Origin: an uncultured Gemmatimonadota bacterium
Lineage (GTDB): Bacteria > Gemmatimonadota > Gemmatimonadetes > Gemmatimonadales > Gemmatimonadaceae
Reading direction: 5' to 3'
Assembly: GCA_902825965.1 (NCBI GenBank)
Contig: CADEDA010000001.1
Location: 62,001 to 126,000, forward strand
DNA length: 64,000 nt
Positions 8,558 through 16,800 of the stretch are shown here, one piece after another. The position numbers were made by a program, and so were the translations under genes. The notes under the pieces are model-generated. The model saw only the letters and a program-made list of their open reading frames with translations, was not told the DNA's origin and made no database searches. Positions within the stretch are counted from its first letter, which is position 1. Each line of letters opens with the position of its first letter.

Positions 8558-11500
8558 GTGTCGCGCGAAGTCGATCTCCCCCCCGCTCGCACATCCGCCC
8601 TCGCCGACTGGTCACTCATCGCCGTGCCCGGTGTCATCTGGGGGGCGAGCTTCCTGTTCATCGCGGAAGGCTTGCAGGCGGTAAGGCCGATGGGACTCAC
8701 ACTGCTGCGGATCGCGGTGGGTTTCGTCGCGCTGGGCTGCTTCCCAGCGGCGTGGAAGGGGATCGCGCGTCGCGATTGGGTCGCGGTCGCCTGGCTCGGC
8801 CTGCTCTGGATGGCGTTCCCGCTCTCGATGTTCCCGTTCGCCGAGCAGCGCATCTCGTCGGCGATCGCCGGGATGCTGAATGGTGCGGTGCCGCTCTCGA
8901 CGGCGATCATCGCGTCGGTGATTGCACGGCGACTGCCCGCCCGCGGTGTGCTCGCGGGGCTCGGTGTCGGTCTGGTGGGGGTGGTGTTGATGGCCGTGCC
9001 GGACCTCGGCGACGCCAGCAGCGCGGCGGGCATCGCGATGGTGACGATCGCCTGTGTCTCGTACGGATTCGCTCCCAACATCGCACGACCGCTGCAGCAG
9101 AAGTACGGTGCGTTGCCCGTCATCTGGCGCGCACAGGCGGTCGCCTTGGTGTTGACGCTGCCGTTCGGCGCAAGCGACGTGGTGCAGGCCGAGTGGTCGT
9201 GGGTGCCGGCGCTCTCCCTGCTCGCCCTCGGCGCACTGGGCACCGGCGTCGCCCACGTGGTCATGGCCACGGCATCGGGACGCCTGGGTGCGACCAAGGC
9301 ATCGGCGGCGGCGTTCCTGATCCCGCCGGTCGCGTTGCTGCTCGGGGTGCTCGTGCGCGGGGAGCGGGTGGCGCCGCTGGCGGTGCTCGGTGGCGCACTC
9401 TGCGTCACGGGGGCCTGGGTGATGCGCCGCGCGAACGCGCCGGCCGTCCCACGCGCCGCGACGGCAATGGCGCGCGCCGCGGCGATCGTGCTGCTGCTCG
9501 CGCTCGCCCCGGTGGGGGCCGGCGCTCAGGGTGTCGCCCCCGTCGCCCCCATCGCGCTCACGCGCCTGAGCGGCAGCGTCCGCGTCGACGGACGCGCGGA
9601 CGATGCCGCCTGGCAGGTGGTGCCACCGTTCGAGATGGCCGTGCACCTGCCGAACTTCGGCGCAGCACCGTCCGAGCGCACCATCACGCGCGTCGCATAC
9701 GATGCCGATGCGCTCTACGTCATGATCGACGCGCTCGAGGCGCATCCGGCGGGGGTCCGCGCGAGCTCCATGCTCCGCGACGACGACGCGCCGGGCGACT
9801 TCATCAATGTGCTGCTCGACACCTTCGGCGACCGGCAGAACGCCGTGAACTTCTCCACGACGCCCGGCGGCCAGCGGAACGACTGGTCCATCAGCAACGA
9901 CGCACAGAACGTCGGCAGCTTCAATCCGGGCTGGAACGCGGTGTGGGACCTCGCCGTCACGCGTGACGAGGCGGGCTGGCACGCCGAGTACCGGATCCCG
10001 TTCTCGACACTGCGCTTCACGGCGGACGAGGGCCGCGTGGAGTTCGGCATGAGCGTGAACCGGCTCACGTCGCACTCCAACGAGCGCGTGACGTTCCCGC
10101 GCATCGATCCGGCGGCACCACTCGCGGTGTGGAAACCGTCGCGGTTCCAGCGGGTGTCGGTCGAGGGGATCAATCCCGTGCGCAACATCCGCTTCGTCCC
10201 CTACGCCGTGGCCGGCACGCAGGGCGCGCGCTCCCCGGACCCGGCGCTGTCGCCGTGGCTGCGGCACGACACGCGCGAGGCGGGGGCGGACCTCAAGGTG
10301 GCGGTGACGCCCAACCTCACGCTGGACCTCACGGCCAACACGGACTTCGCGGAGACCGAGGTGGATGACCAGCGCGTGAACCTCACGCGCTTCCCGCTGC
10401 TGTTTCCCGAGCGTCGGCCGTTCTTCGTGGAGCGTGCCGGGACCTTCGAGGTCCGCACCGGCGAGACGGACCTGCTGTTCAACAGCCGCCGGGTGGGACT
10501 CACGGCCGACGGGAGTCCGGTCCGGCTCTTGGGCGGTGCCCGACTCGTCGGGCAGATCCGCGGCTGGGATGTCGGGTTCTTCGATGCACAGACCGACGGG
10601 TCCGCGAGCGCAGCGCGCGAGAACCTCGGCGTACTGCGCGTCCGGCATCGCGTGTTGAATACGCGGAGCTGGGTCGGCGTGATGCTGACGTCCCGCATCG
10701 CCGACGACTCCAGCCAGCAGGCGATCGCCGCGGACGGCGACCTCTACCTCGGCGGCGATGACTACCTGAGCTTCGGGGCCTCGGTCCTGGCCGGGGATGC
10801 TGCAGACGGCAGTGCGCTCGGCGACGCGCGTGGCGTGCTGCCGCGTGGTGCGCTGCGACTCCTGGCCGAGCGGCGGCGGAATCGCGATCTCTGGTATCGT
10901 GCGGGACTCTCGACGACGGGCGCGCGCTATGCGCCTGCGCTCGGCTACGTGGAGCGTCGGGATGCACTGCGCCCCATGCTCGAGGTGGGCTACGGCCGCC
11001 AGGTCACTGCCGCGGGCCACGTGCTGCGCGCCGTCCTCAACTCCTCGGGGCAGTATCGCAACACCGCGGGCGCCTTCGAGCAGTCGCTCACTTCTGCCGT
11101 GCTGTCGATGGAGCGCCCCAACGGCGAGTCGTGGACGTTGACTGCGGCGCGGCAGGAGGACGACCTCTTGGCCGGCTTCGCGCCCACGCCGGCGACGACC
11201 GTGCCCGCCGGGCGGTACGCCGCGACGTCGCTGCAACTGGCGCTCGCACCGACCACCGGCAGCGTGTTCGCGGTGGGCGGCTCGCTGCGCAGCGGTCAGT
11301 TCTTCGACGGCACGCTGACGTCGTTGCTGGTGTCGCCCGAGTGGCGCGCCTCGCGGTACTTCCGGATGGGCGGCGACCTGCAAGTGGACCGTGTCGCGTT
11401 CGGGGCGCGGGGCGAGTCGCAGTGGTCGCAACTCGCGCGGCTTCGCGTGCTGGCGGCGGCGAGCCCACGGCTGACGCTGACTGCGGTACTGCAATCGGCA

Positions 11501-11680
11501 TCACTCGCCCGGGTAGCGACGGCGAACCTGCGACTGCGCTACAACACGGCGGAAGGCGACGACGTGTGGATCGTGTACGGGCACGTCGAGAACCTCGACG
11601 TAGATCGGGCGGCGCCGGCGCTGCCGCGGGTGGCGCGGAGCGGGCTGGTGGTGAAGGTCACGCGCGGGTTCGGGCGGTAG
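8558..11680 (+). CDS. EamA/DMT exporter fused in frame to DUF5916 outer-membrane beta-barrel
   Basis: A single 1040-residue frame starts at a GTG preceded by AGAAGGAG (6-nt spacing). Residues 1 to about 290 are a complete ten-helix EamA/RhaT-type drug/metabolite transporter, with the two-repeat layout of the family. Residues 304-323 (MARAAAIVLLLALAPVGAGA) look exactly like a Sec signal peptide with an AxA cleavage site. From about 325 comes a CBM9-like domain (SGSVRVDGRADDAAWQ), and from about 520 a DUF5916 beta-barrel (LDLTANTDFAETEVDD, FPERRPFFVE) ending in a barrel-like C-terminus. No stop codon separates the halves. An internal ATG at 9467 could start the second protein alone, but it has no clear ribosome site. 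Either a stop was lost, or signal peptidase splits a polyprotein. The divergent MocR suggests regulation of the exporter half. Confidence 0.87.
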   Translation: MSREVDLPPARTSALADWSLIAVPGVIWGASFLFIAEGLQAVRPMGLTLLRIAVGFVALGCFPAAWKGIARRDWVAVAWLGLLWMAFPLSMFPFAEQRISSAIAGMLNGAVPLSTAIIASVIARRLPARGVLAGLGVGLVGVVLMAVPDLGDASSAAGIAMVTIACVSYGFAPNIARPLQQKYGALPVIWRAQAVALVLTLPFGASDVVQAEWSWVPALSLLALGALGTGVAHVVMATASGRLGATKASAAAFLIPPVALLLGVLVRGERVAPLAVLGGALCVTGAWVMRRANAPAVPRAATAMARAAAIVLLLALAPVGAGAQGVAPVAPIALTRLSGSVRVDGRADDAAWQVVPPFEMAVHLPNFGAAPSERTITRVAYDADALYVMIDALEAHPAGVRASSMLRDDDAPGDFINVLLDTFGDRQNAVNFSTTPGGQRNDWSISNDAQNVGSFNPGWNAVWDLAVTRDEAGWHAEYRIPFSTLRFTADEGRVEFGMSVNRLTSHSNERVTFPRIDPAAPLAVWKPSRFQRVSVEGINPVRNIRFVPYAVAGTQGARSPDPALSPWLRHDTREAGADLKVAVTPNLTLDLTANTDFAETEVDDQRVNLTRFPLLFPERRPFFVERAGTFEVRTGETDLLFNSRRVGLTADGSPVRLLGGARLVGQIRGWDVGFFDAQTDGSASAARENLGVLRVRHRVLNTRSWVGVMLTSRIADDSSQQAIAADGDLYLGGDDYLSFGASVLAGDAADGSALGDARGVLPRGALRLLAERRRNRDLWYRAGLSTTGARYAPALGYVERRDALRPMLEVGYGRQVTAAGHVLRAVLNSSGQYRNTAGAFEQSLTSAVLSMERPNGESWTLTAARQEDDLLAGFAPTPATTVPAGRYAATSLQLALAPTTGSVFAVGGSLRSGQFFDGTLTSLLVSPEWRASRYFRMGGDLQVDRVAFGARGESQWSQLARLRVLAAASPRLTLTAVLQSASLARVATANLRLRYNTAEGDDVWIVYGHVENLDVDRAAPALPRVARSGLVVKVTRGFGR

Positions 11681-11716
11681 GGTGGTTCGCGGTCCATCAG
11701 GCCCAGGATGCCCGCG

Positions 11717-12646
11717 TTACTGCGCCGTGAACACGAAGTCCTGCGTCACGAGCTGCGCCACGAATCGCCCCCCGAGCTCCGCGGGCCGGAAGCTCGCCTT
11801 GAGCAGCGCGGCTCTAGCCGAGAGCGCGAGCAGGGGGTGCGCTCTCCCGATCAACCGGATGGATTGAGGCCGCACCGTGCCGGTGGTGTCTACCACGTAG
11901 AGCAGCCGCACGGTCCCCTTGATCCCGGTGTCGTACAGTTCTTCAGGATACGTCGGTCTCGGCGATCGGTTGAGGAACTGCGCACCGCGATCCAGGCGAT
12001 CGGCCTCGACATACGCACCTGACACGTCGGGCGTGTCCTCCGCCGGCGTTCGCCCGCGCTGCGGGGGATCGAATCGCGCCACTCCGGGCATCTGCACACC
12101 TTCCAGTGCGGCGAACAGGTCGTCGGCCCGCGCTCGGCTGAGCGGAAACGCAAACGTCCATGCGCCGTTGGTCCCGCTCAACATGTACGCGTCGGCAGTG
12201 TCCGCGCTCACGCGGGTGAGGCTGAACTCGGTGTCGGTACTGCGCGTCGCGGTGTCCCCTGGCTGCACCAACCTCGCCGATTGGAAGCGGAACTGGCGGG
12301 GCGTGCCGCCCCCGGGTCTTGGCTCGAGTGCCGGCACGGGGAGAATCGCCGCCGCCAGCGCCCACTGTGCGAGCGGATCGCTGTCGTCGAATGCGAGCTG
12401 GAAGGAACCAGATGGTGCAGTGACCGCCAGGGTCGCGAGCTCGTCGCTGACCGCGATTCTCACCTCGCCTGAGTCGAGCTGCAGACGCAGCCTCCACGAG
12501 CGGACCGCGGCCTTGGTCCCTCCGGTCTGGCCGACGGCCTGCGCGGTCAGCGTGCCCCGGATCGCCGAACCGGCAACCAGGATTCCCAGCACGAGGCACA
12601 GCAAACAGCGGGATCCCCACTTCGTCACTTCACTGGTGTGTCGCAT
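11717..12646 (-). CDS. Exported protein with TonB C-terminal domain
   Basis: The 309-residue protein has an N-terminal hydrophobic signal or anchor (about 12-36). A central beta-rich region of unknown family follows, and residues from about 229 to the end match the TonB C-terminal fold (RPTYPEELYDTGIKGTVRL and a TVRPQSIRLIGRAHPLL segment). True TonB energy transducers have a proline-rich linker and an ExbBD partner. Here there is neither, and the central region is not proline-rich, so this is more likely a stand-alone periplasmic TonB_C protein of the kind common in Bacteroidota and Gemmatimonadota than a working transducer. Confidence 0.7.
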   Translation of the reverse strand: MRHTSEVTKWGSRCLLCLVLGILVAGSAIRGTLTAQAVGQTGGTKAAVRSWRLRLQLDSGEVRIAVSDELATLAVTAPSGSFQLAFDDSDPLAQWALAAAILPVPALEPRPGGGTPRQFRFQSARLVQPGDTATRSTDTEFSLTRVSADTADAYMLSGTNGAWTFAFPLSRARADDLFAALEGVQMPGVARFDPPQRGRTPAEDTPDVSGAYVEADRLDRGAQFLNRSPRPTYPEELYDTGIKGTVRLLYVVDTTGTVRPQSIRLIGRAHPLLALSARAALLKASFRPAELGGRFVAQLVTQDFVFTAQ

Positions 12647-13332
12647 CCACGGACTTCGGTTCGGGAATCAGCGGCCGCGCTCCGGCACGACACGCCGAGG
12701 GTCGAAGTTGACGGCTGCCAGTATGCCTCCTCGCGCGGCGACCGCGCAACGCCTTCCCATCCGCACCCGTCCCCGCGACTCGGCTGCCGGTTCCGAGCTG
12801 CCAGCGGTCAGGGCACTTCGCGTGCAGGCGCGACACCCTGCGCCCTTCGTGGGACGTCACAGTGAAGTACGAGTCACTGTTCTCGTCATCGTGGTCGGAG
12901 TCGATGCGGATTTCTGCGTGCATGGGACTCTCCACGACCGCCTCCCGGGTGACCGCAACTCGCCCGCGTTGTCCGTGCTTCAATAGCGGCCGACGACGAG
13001 GGTGAGTCGCACATTAGCAGACGGAGCGAATGGGCGCCGAATCCGGCGGGCAACAGTAGGAGGTCCGCCGCCGCGACACGGCCCGCTGCCGGTAGCATGA
13101 GCGTATCGGGCCCACGCACCTCTGTACCGGTAGTGCGAGTGCGTCCAAGCTGCCTCGGCACCCGTCGATCAGTCGCACTCAGGGTGAGACATCGACAGGG
13201 GTGAGCGGCTGAGCCGCAAAGCCTCTCAGAGACAGGATGATGACAGCAACCCCTCGCCGGGTGCGATGGAGCCTGGGCGGAGCGTCGCGCATGACTGGAG
13301 GCATGGACCTCATACTTCGCCGAGACTCCTCC
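12647..13332. other. 686-bp stretch with no convincing gene
   Basis: No frame here reads like a real protein. The best candidate is a 117-codon minus-strand frame at 12630-12983; its first half (a DSDHDDENSDSYF region) has plausible codon use, but it has no ribosome site, no recognisable domain and ends inside the upstream gene. A short hairpin GCGGC-TGA-GCCGC lies near 13204-13216. The region upstream of 12646 should hold the promoter of the TonB-C gene. It may be a decayed gene. Confidence 0.5.
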
Positions 13333-14490
13333 CTAGCTCCCTTTCCCCTCCGCCTCGTCGCTCCGACGCCAACGACTGAACACCCGTCCACTCCCCACCT
13401 CGCAGTCCCATCCCGTGGGTCGCGCCGCGCCCGGCGCCGACATGTTCACCCAGAGCTCCTCCCCGCGCAACTCGCAGATGCCGTGGGTCACGAGCCCGCG
13501 CGCCGCTCCCGAGAGATGCAGGTAGTCCACATGCGCTGGACTCTGACGGCCGTCGTGACGCACGCGTGCGTGCACCATCACCTGGCCGCCGAAGGTCACT
13601 TGGACCACGACCCCGCGCAGCACCCGGCGGCCGGAGGGGAGCCAAGTCTCCGGTAGCGCTGTTCCGTCGCGCACCAGTTCGAGCGGCGACCAGCTCCCGG
13701 CCAGCGAAACGTCGAGTGCGCTCGGCTCGATCGTGAATGACGCGGTCGACGTGTCGAGGGCAGCGTCGCGTTCCGTCGACGCAAGGGGCGCCGGCTGTGC
13801 AGCGGTCGGCGCGTGGCCGCCGGTCACACCCGCTGGGCGCGCAGGACTCACGCGACGCAACGTCTCCAGCGCGTGACCACTTCCCGCCGTGGTGCGAAAC
13901 CCGCGCGGTCGCGGCGCGCCGGTGAGTCCGAGGCAGATCGTCAGGTGATCGTCGGCAATCGTGAAGATCCCCAGCGACCGGTTCCCTGCTTCCGGGCCCT
14001 CGACGAACTGGATGTCGATCGTGCAGGGTTCCGCCTCGACGTCGATGATGAACTCCCCGTCATAGTCCGCCTCGGCCGACTCGGTGCGAAAGCGGTCGCC
14101 ATCGATGAGGATCCGGGCGGCGTCAAGCATCGCCTGCGGCACTGCACTGCCCTCGACCTCGAGTGAACGAAATGCCCATTCGCCTTCCAGCGCGTGCAGC
14201 GTGGAGACGTGGCGCGCGAGGGCCGGCCAACTCGCGAAGCCCGAGCGACGTGCGACGACGCTCTGCGCGTCGGCGAGGCGGAAGCCTGCCGTGGCCACTC
14301 GCGCGGGGGAGAGGGCCTGAGCCTCGGGCAGGTGTGCGATGAATTCGCGCACCGCCTCCGAATCCTTGGCGCGCAATCGCGCGAGCAGTTGCTTTGACTG
14401 GACCCGGAGTTGATCGAGGTCGGGCCGCGCGGGGAGCGCGGTGCGCTTGCTGTCGCGGCGCTTGGCTGGCGAGGGGCGCTTGCTGGACAT
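13333..14490 (-). CDS. TIGR03067-domain protein with N-terminal ankyrin-leader region
   Basis: The protein is 385 residues from the ATG at 14490, which has GGAG 5 nt upstream; the longer open frame to 14541 is less likely. The N-terminus (DLDQLRVQSKQLLARLRAKD, then GFASWPALARH) matches the leader found before ankyrin repeats in Planctomycetes and Gemmatimonadota proteins. A TIGR03067 domain follows (LEGEWAFRSLEVEGSAVPQ, then a GFRTTAGSGHALETLRR end). The C-terminal third looks like a second, divergent copy (LAGSWSPLELVRDGTALPE). No signal peptide is visible, so it is probably cytoplasmic. TIGR03067 has no established function. Confidence 0.75.
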   Translation of the reverse strand: MSSKRPSPAKRRDSKRTALPARPDLDQLRVQSKQLLARLRAKDSEAVREFIAHLPEAQALSPARVATAGFRLADAQSVVARRSGFASWPALARHVSTLHALEGEWAFRSLEVEGSAVPQAMLDAARILIDGDRFRTESAEADYDGEFIIDVEAEPCTIDIQFVEGPEAGNRSLGIFTIADDHLTICLGLTGAPRPRGFRTTAGSGHALETLRRVSPARPAGVTGGHAPTAAQPAPLASTERDAALDTSTASFTIEPSALDVSLAGSWSPLELVRDGTALPETWLPSGRRVLRGVVVQVTFGGQVMVHARVRHDGRQSPAHVDYLHLSGAARGLVTHGICELRGEELWVNMSAPGAARPTGWDCEVGSGRVFSRWRRSDEAEGKGS

Positions 14491-14678
14491 GATGTCTCCG
14501 TACGCACCCAGGTCCGCAACAGGTCGCACGAGAGAGGACATCGTGTCGGAAACCTGCGCTGCTCGCTGAGGGTGAGCTCGGCTCTTCCCGCGGACCCGGT
14601 GGCTCCCCTCGGAGCCGTGTCTGAGTCTACCGCGGAACGGACCTGGGAGTCAAGCGCGGTGCAGGCGCCGGAGGGACG

Positions 14679-15887
14679 CTAGTGTCGCCCAACGATCCGC
14701 GCGCGCACCAGCGACGGAACATCGACCTCGTTCCGGAGCGCCAGGTACAGGTCGCGTCCGTGGACGACGATGCTCGCGGGCGCGCCGGCGAAATCGGCAG
14801 TGGCGGCACCGAGATATCGCCCCATGGGATCGAAGACGTCGAACGCGACGTTCGCCCGCTCGGAAGGAGCCCACGGCGTGACCCAGAGATAGTGCTCGGG
14901 GTCCGCGTACAGCGCCCTGAAGGCGGGCTTGGTGTCCGGGATCCGGGATGCATCGAACCGCCCACCCTCCTGCACGAACCAGTCGAGCCCCTTGATGGCC
15001 TCGGCGCGCTCCGCCGCCGACACCTGCACTGCGCGATCGGGGAGGTCGATGATCAGGGTCGTGTCGCCGGAGGGTCGCTGCCGCACGATCCGGTAGCGAT
15101 CGGTGAATCCCGAGAGCAGGAAGCCCCGTGCATCGTGCCTCCAGACGGTCTCGGGCGTGTACGGGATCCGTGCGCGCACCAGCCCCGAGACGGCGTTCGC
15201 GTGTTCGAAGTACGACGCGCTGTCCCGCGGGATGCGGGTGGTATCGACGGGAACCGGCAGCTCCGCGTCGAACCGGTGCGTGACGAGGAGCAGTGCCGGC
15301 GTCAGGTCGGCGGCCGTGCGCGGGTCCACACTGAGCTCGGTCACGTTGCCCTGCGCATCGATCGATCCGGGCCACGGCCTGACGCGGACCACGGTCGCGC
15401 GGCGCCGCATGCCGAGATAGGTGCCAGCGGTGTCGAAGATCGCGTAGCGATGAGCGTTGAAATCGACGACCCAGAGTCCGCCATCCGGGCCCCATCGCAG
15501 CGCGACCGCGCGCTGGAACTCGCCCGGACCACCGCCGCGTCGGCCGATGGTGCGCACGAAGGAGCCGGTAGAATCGAACACGCGGATCTCCTGGGCCTGA
15601 CCGTCGAGAACGTAGATCCGACCGGATCCGTCGACGACGAAGTCGGTGATCTCACTGAACCCCGCGGGGCCGTCACCGTCCGCGTCGCCGATCTCAAGGG
15701 TCCGTTGGAGCCGCCAGGCACTCTGCGCGTCCCAGATGCCCGCCGCCGGATTCGTCACGTGCACGGCACCGTTCGCGAGCGTGTCGACCGCGCCGCCCCA
15801 CGGCCGTTCGCGACCGGCATCGGGCGTGCAGCCGAGCAGGTTGAAGGCAGCGATCGCAGCGAGGCGGGACACGCGGGTGATCGCCAT
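14679..15887 (-). CDS. Six-bladed beta-propeller lipoprotein
   Basis: From the ATG at 15887 this is a 402-residue lipoprotein with a lipobox at FNLLGC just after the hydrophobic stretch. Repeating propeller blades (FVVDGSGRIYVLDGQAQEIR, RVFDSTGSFVRTIGRRGGGP) match the 6-bladed, NHL/DUF4934-like family common in Bacteroidota and Gemmatimonadota. It is probably anchored in the outer or inner membrane and faces the periplasm. The role is unknown. An in-frame ATG 30 nt upstream (15917) is an alternative start that would lengthen the n-region. Confidence 0.75.
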   Translation of the reverse strand: MAITRVSRLAAIAAFNLLGCTPDAGRERPWGGAVDTLANGAVHVTNPAAGIWDAQSAWRLQRTLEIGDADGDGPAGFSEITDFVVDGSGRIYVLDGQAQEIRVFDSTGSFVRTIGRRGGGPGEFQRAVALRWGPDGGLWVVDFNAHRYAIFDTAGTYLGMRRRATVVRVRPWPGSIDAQGNVTELSVDPRTAADLTPALLLVTHRFDAELPVPVDTTRIPRDSASYFEHANAVSGLVRARIPYTPETVWRHDARGFLLSGFTDRYRIVRQRPSGDTTLIIDLPDRAVQVSAAERAEAIKGLDWFVQEGGRFDASRIPDTKPAFRALYADPEHYLWVTPWAPSERANVAFDVFDPMGRYLGAATADFAGAPASIVVHGRDLYLALRNEVDVPSLVRARIVGRH

Positions 15888-16102
15888 GGATCGAGCGGGT
15901 CGGGAGCAGTCAGGCATTCATCGCATCAGTGGCTGGCCACGCCACAAGCTACGACGGATCGCGGACCAACGAAGGTGCCATCAAACTCACGCTGCGAAGT
16001 GCCACCGACGTCACCGGGTTGGGGTTACGTCGTACGCCCGTAGGCAAGGAGATCGCGCGGCGTCGCAGCGCCGCGTGTGTGGCGGCGCCCCGCCCCCCAC
16101 CC

Positions 16103-16798
16103 CTAACACTGGCCAGGCAGCGCCAGCATCTCCGAGCGGAAGCGCGCCTGCAGCGCCTCGAGCGCCGGCGCACCACCGGGTGCCGCGGACTGCAAGTTGA
16201 CGAGCGTCGTCCCGTCGAAGACGAGCGCCGGGATGAGCCCGAAGCCGCGAGCGCGAACCCCGGGCCATCCGCTCGTGACGCCCGACTGCATGCTGGGCGC
16301 ATACCGCGACAGGAAATCGTCGGGCAGTCGCACAGCGACGCACTTGCCCACGAGGTGCTGGAGGGCGTCCGCGTCGGCCACCGACGCGGCGTGGAGGTGT
16401 ACGGCGAAGCCACCCTCGAGCAGCAGGTAGCCATGACTTGCACGCAGTACACGCTGCCGCGCGGCCAGCACCTGCGTGAGGCGCTGCAGGTGTTCACGAC
16501 GCAGGTCCTCGGACGCCTCGCGCTGGCGCGCGCCGGCGGCGGCCGCGCGGGCGGACGCGAGCGGGCGCAGCAACGGACTCAGTTGCCGCGCGGCCAGGGG
16601 CGCGATCACCGCGAGCCCCAGCAGGGTGAGTCCGAACACCGGTGCGAGCGTCCGGGTGTAGAGCATCGCAATCGAGACGCCGAGCAGCAGTGCCCACAGC
16701 GGGAGGGCCAGGAAGGTCTGCCAGCGGCCCGTCTCGTCGTCCAGTGCGAACGCGTACGCCATTGCAGCATACAGGAAGACGTAGGCCGCGAGCAGCAT
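16103..16798 (-). CDS. Membrane protein of unknown function
   Basis: A 231-residue protein starts at an ATG 2 nt after the stop of the S41-propeller gene, so the pair is probably one transcript. Three hydrophobic segments lie in about the first 75 residues (LLAAYVFLYAAMAYAFAL, LALPLWALLLGVSIAM, FGLTLLGLAVIAPLAA). A charged, helix-prone stretch (about 85-115) follows, then a soluble domain with GGFAVHLHAASVADADALQ. I recognise no family. The open frame extends far upstream inside the neighbour but is low-complexity there, so the shorter start is used. Confidence 0.65.
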   Translation of the reverse strand: MLLAAYVFLYAAMAYAFALDDETGRWQTFLALPLWALLLGVSIAMLYTRTLAPVFGLTLLGLAVIAPLAARQLSPLLRPLASARAAAAGARQREASEDLRREHLQRLTQVLAARQRVLRASHGYLLLEGGFAVHLHAASVADADALQHLVGKCVAVRLPDDFLSRYAPSMQSGVTSGWPGVRARGFGLIPALVFDGTTLVNLQSAAPGGAPALEALQARFRSEMLALPGQC

Positions 16799-16800
16799 CG

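Noticed and set aside
6997..9966. 989-codon plus-strand open frame
   Set aside because: It covers the MocR gene antisense and part of the fusion gene; the translation is Arg/Ala/His-rich with no domain. A shadow of GC-rich coding.
8612..11494. 960-codon minus-strand open frame
   Set aside because: Antisense to the EamA-DUF5916 gene; Arg/His/Glu-rich with no recognisable fold.
12630..12983. 117-codon minus-strand frame with an acidic stretch
   Set aside because: No ribosome site or domain, runs into the next gene; too weak to call.
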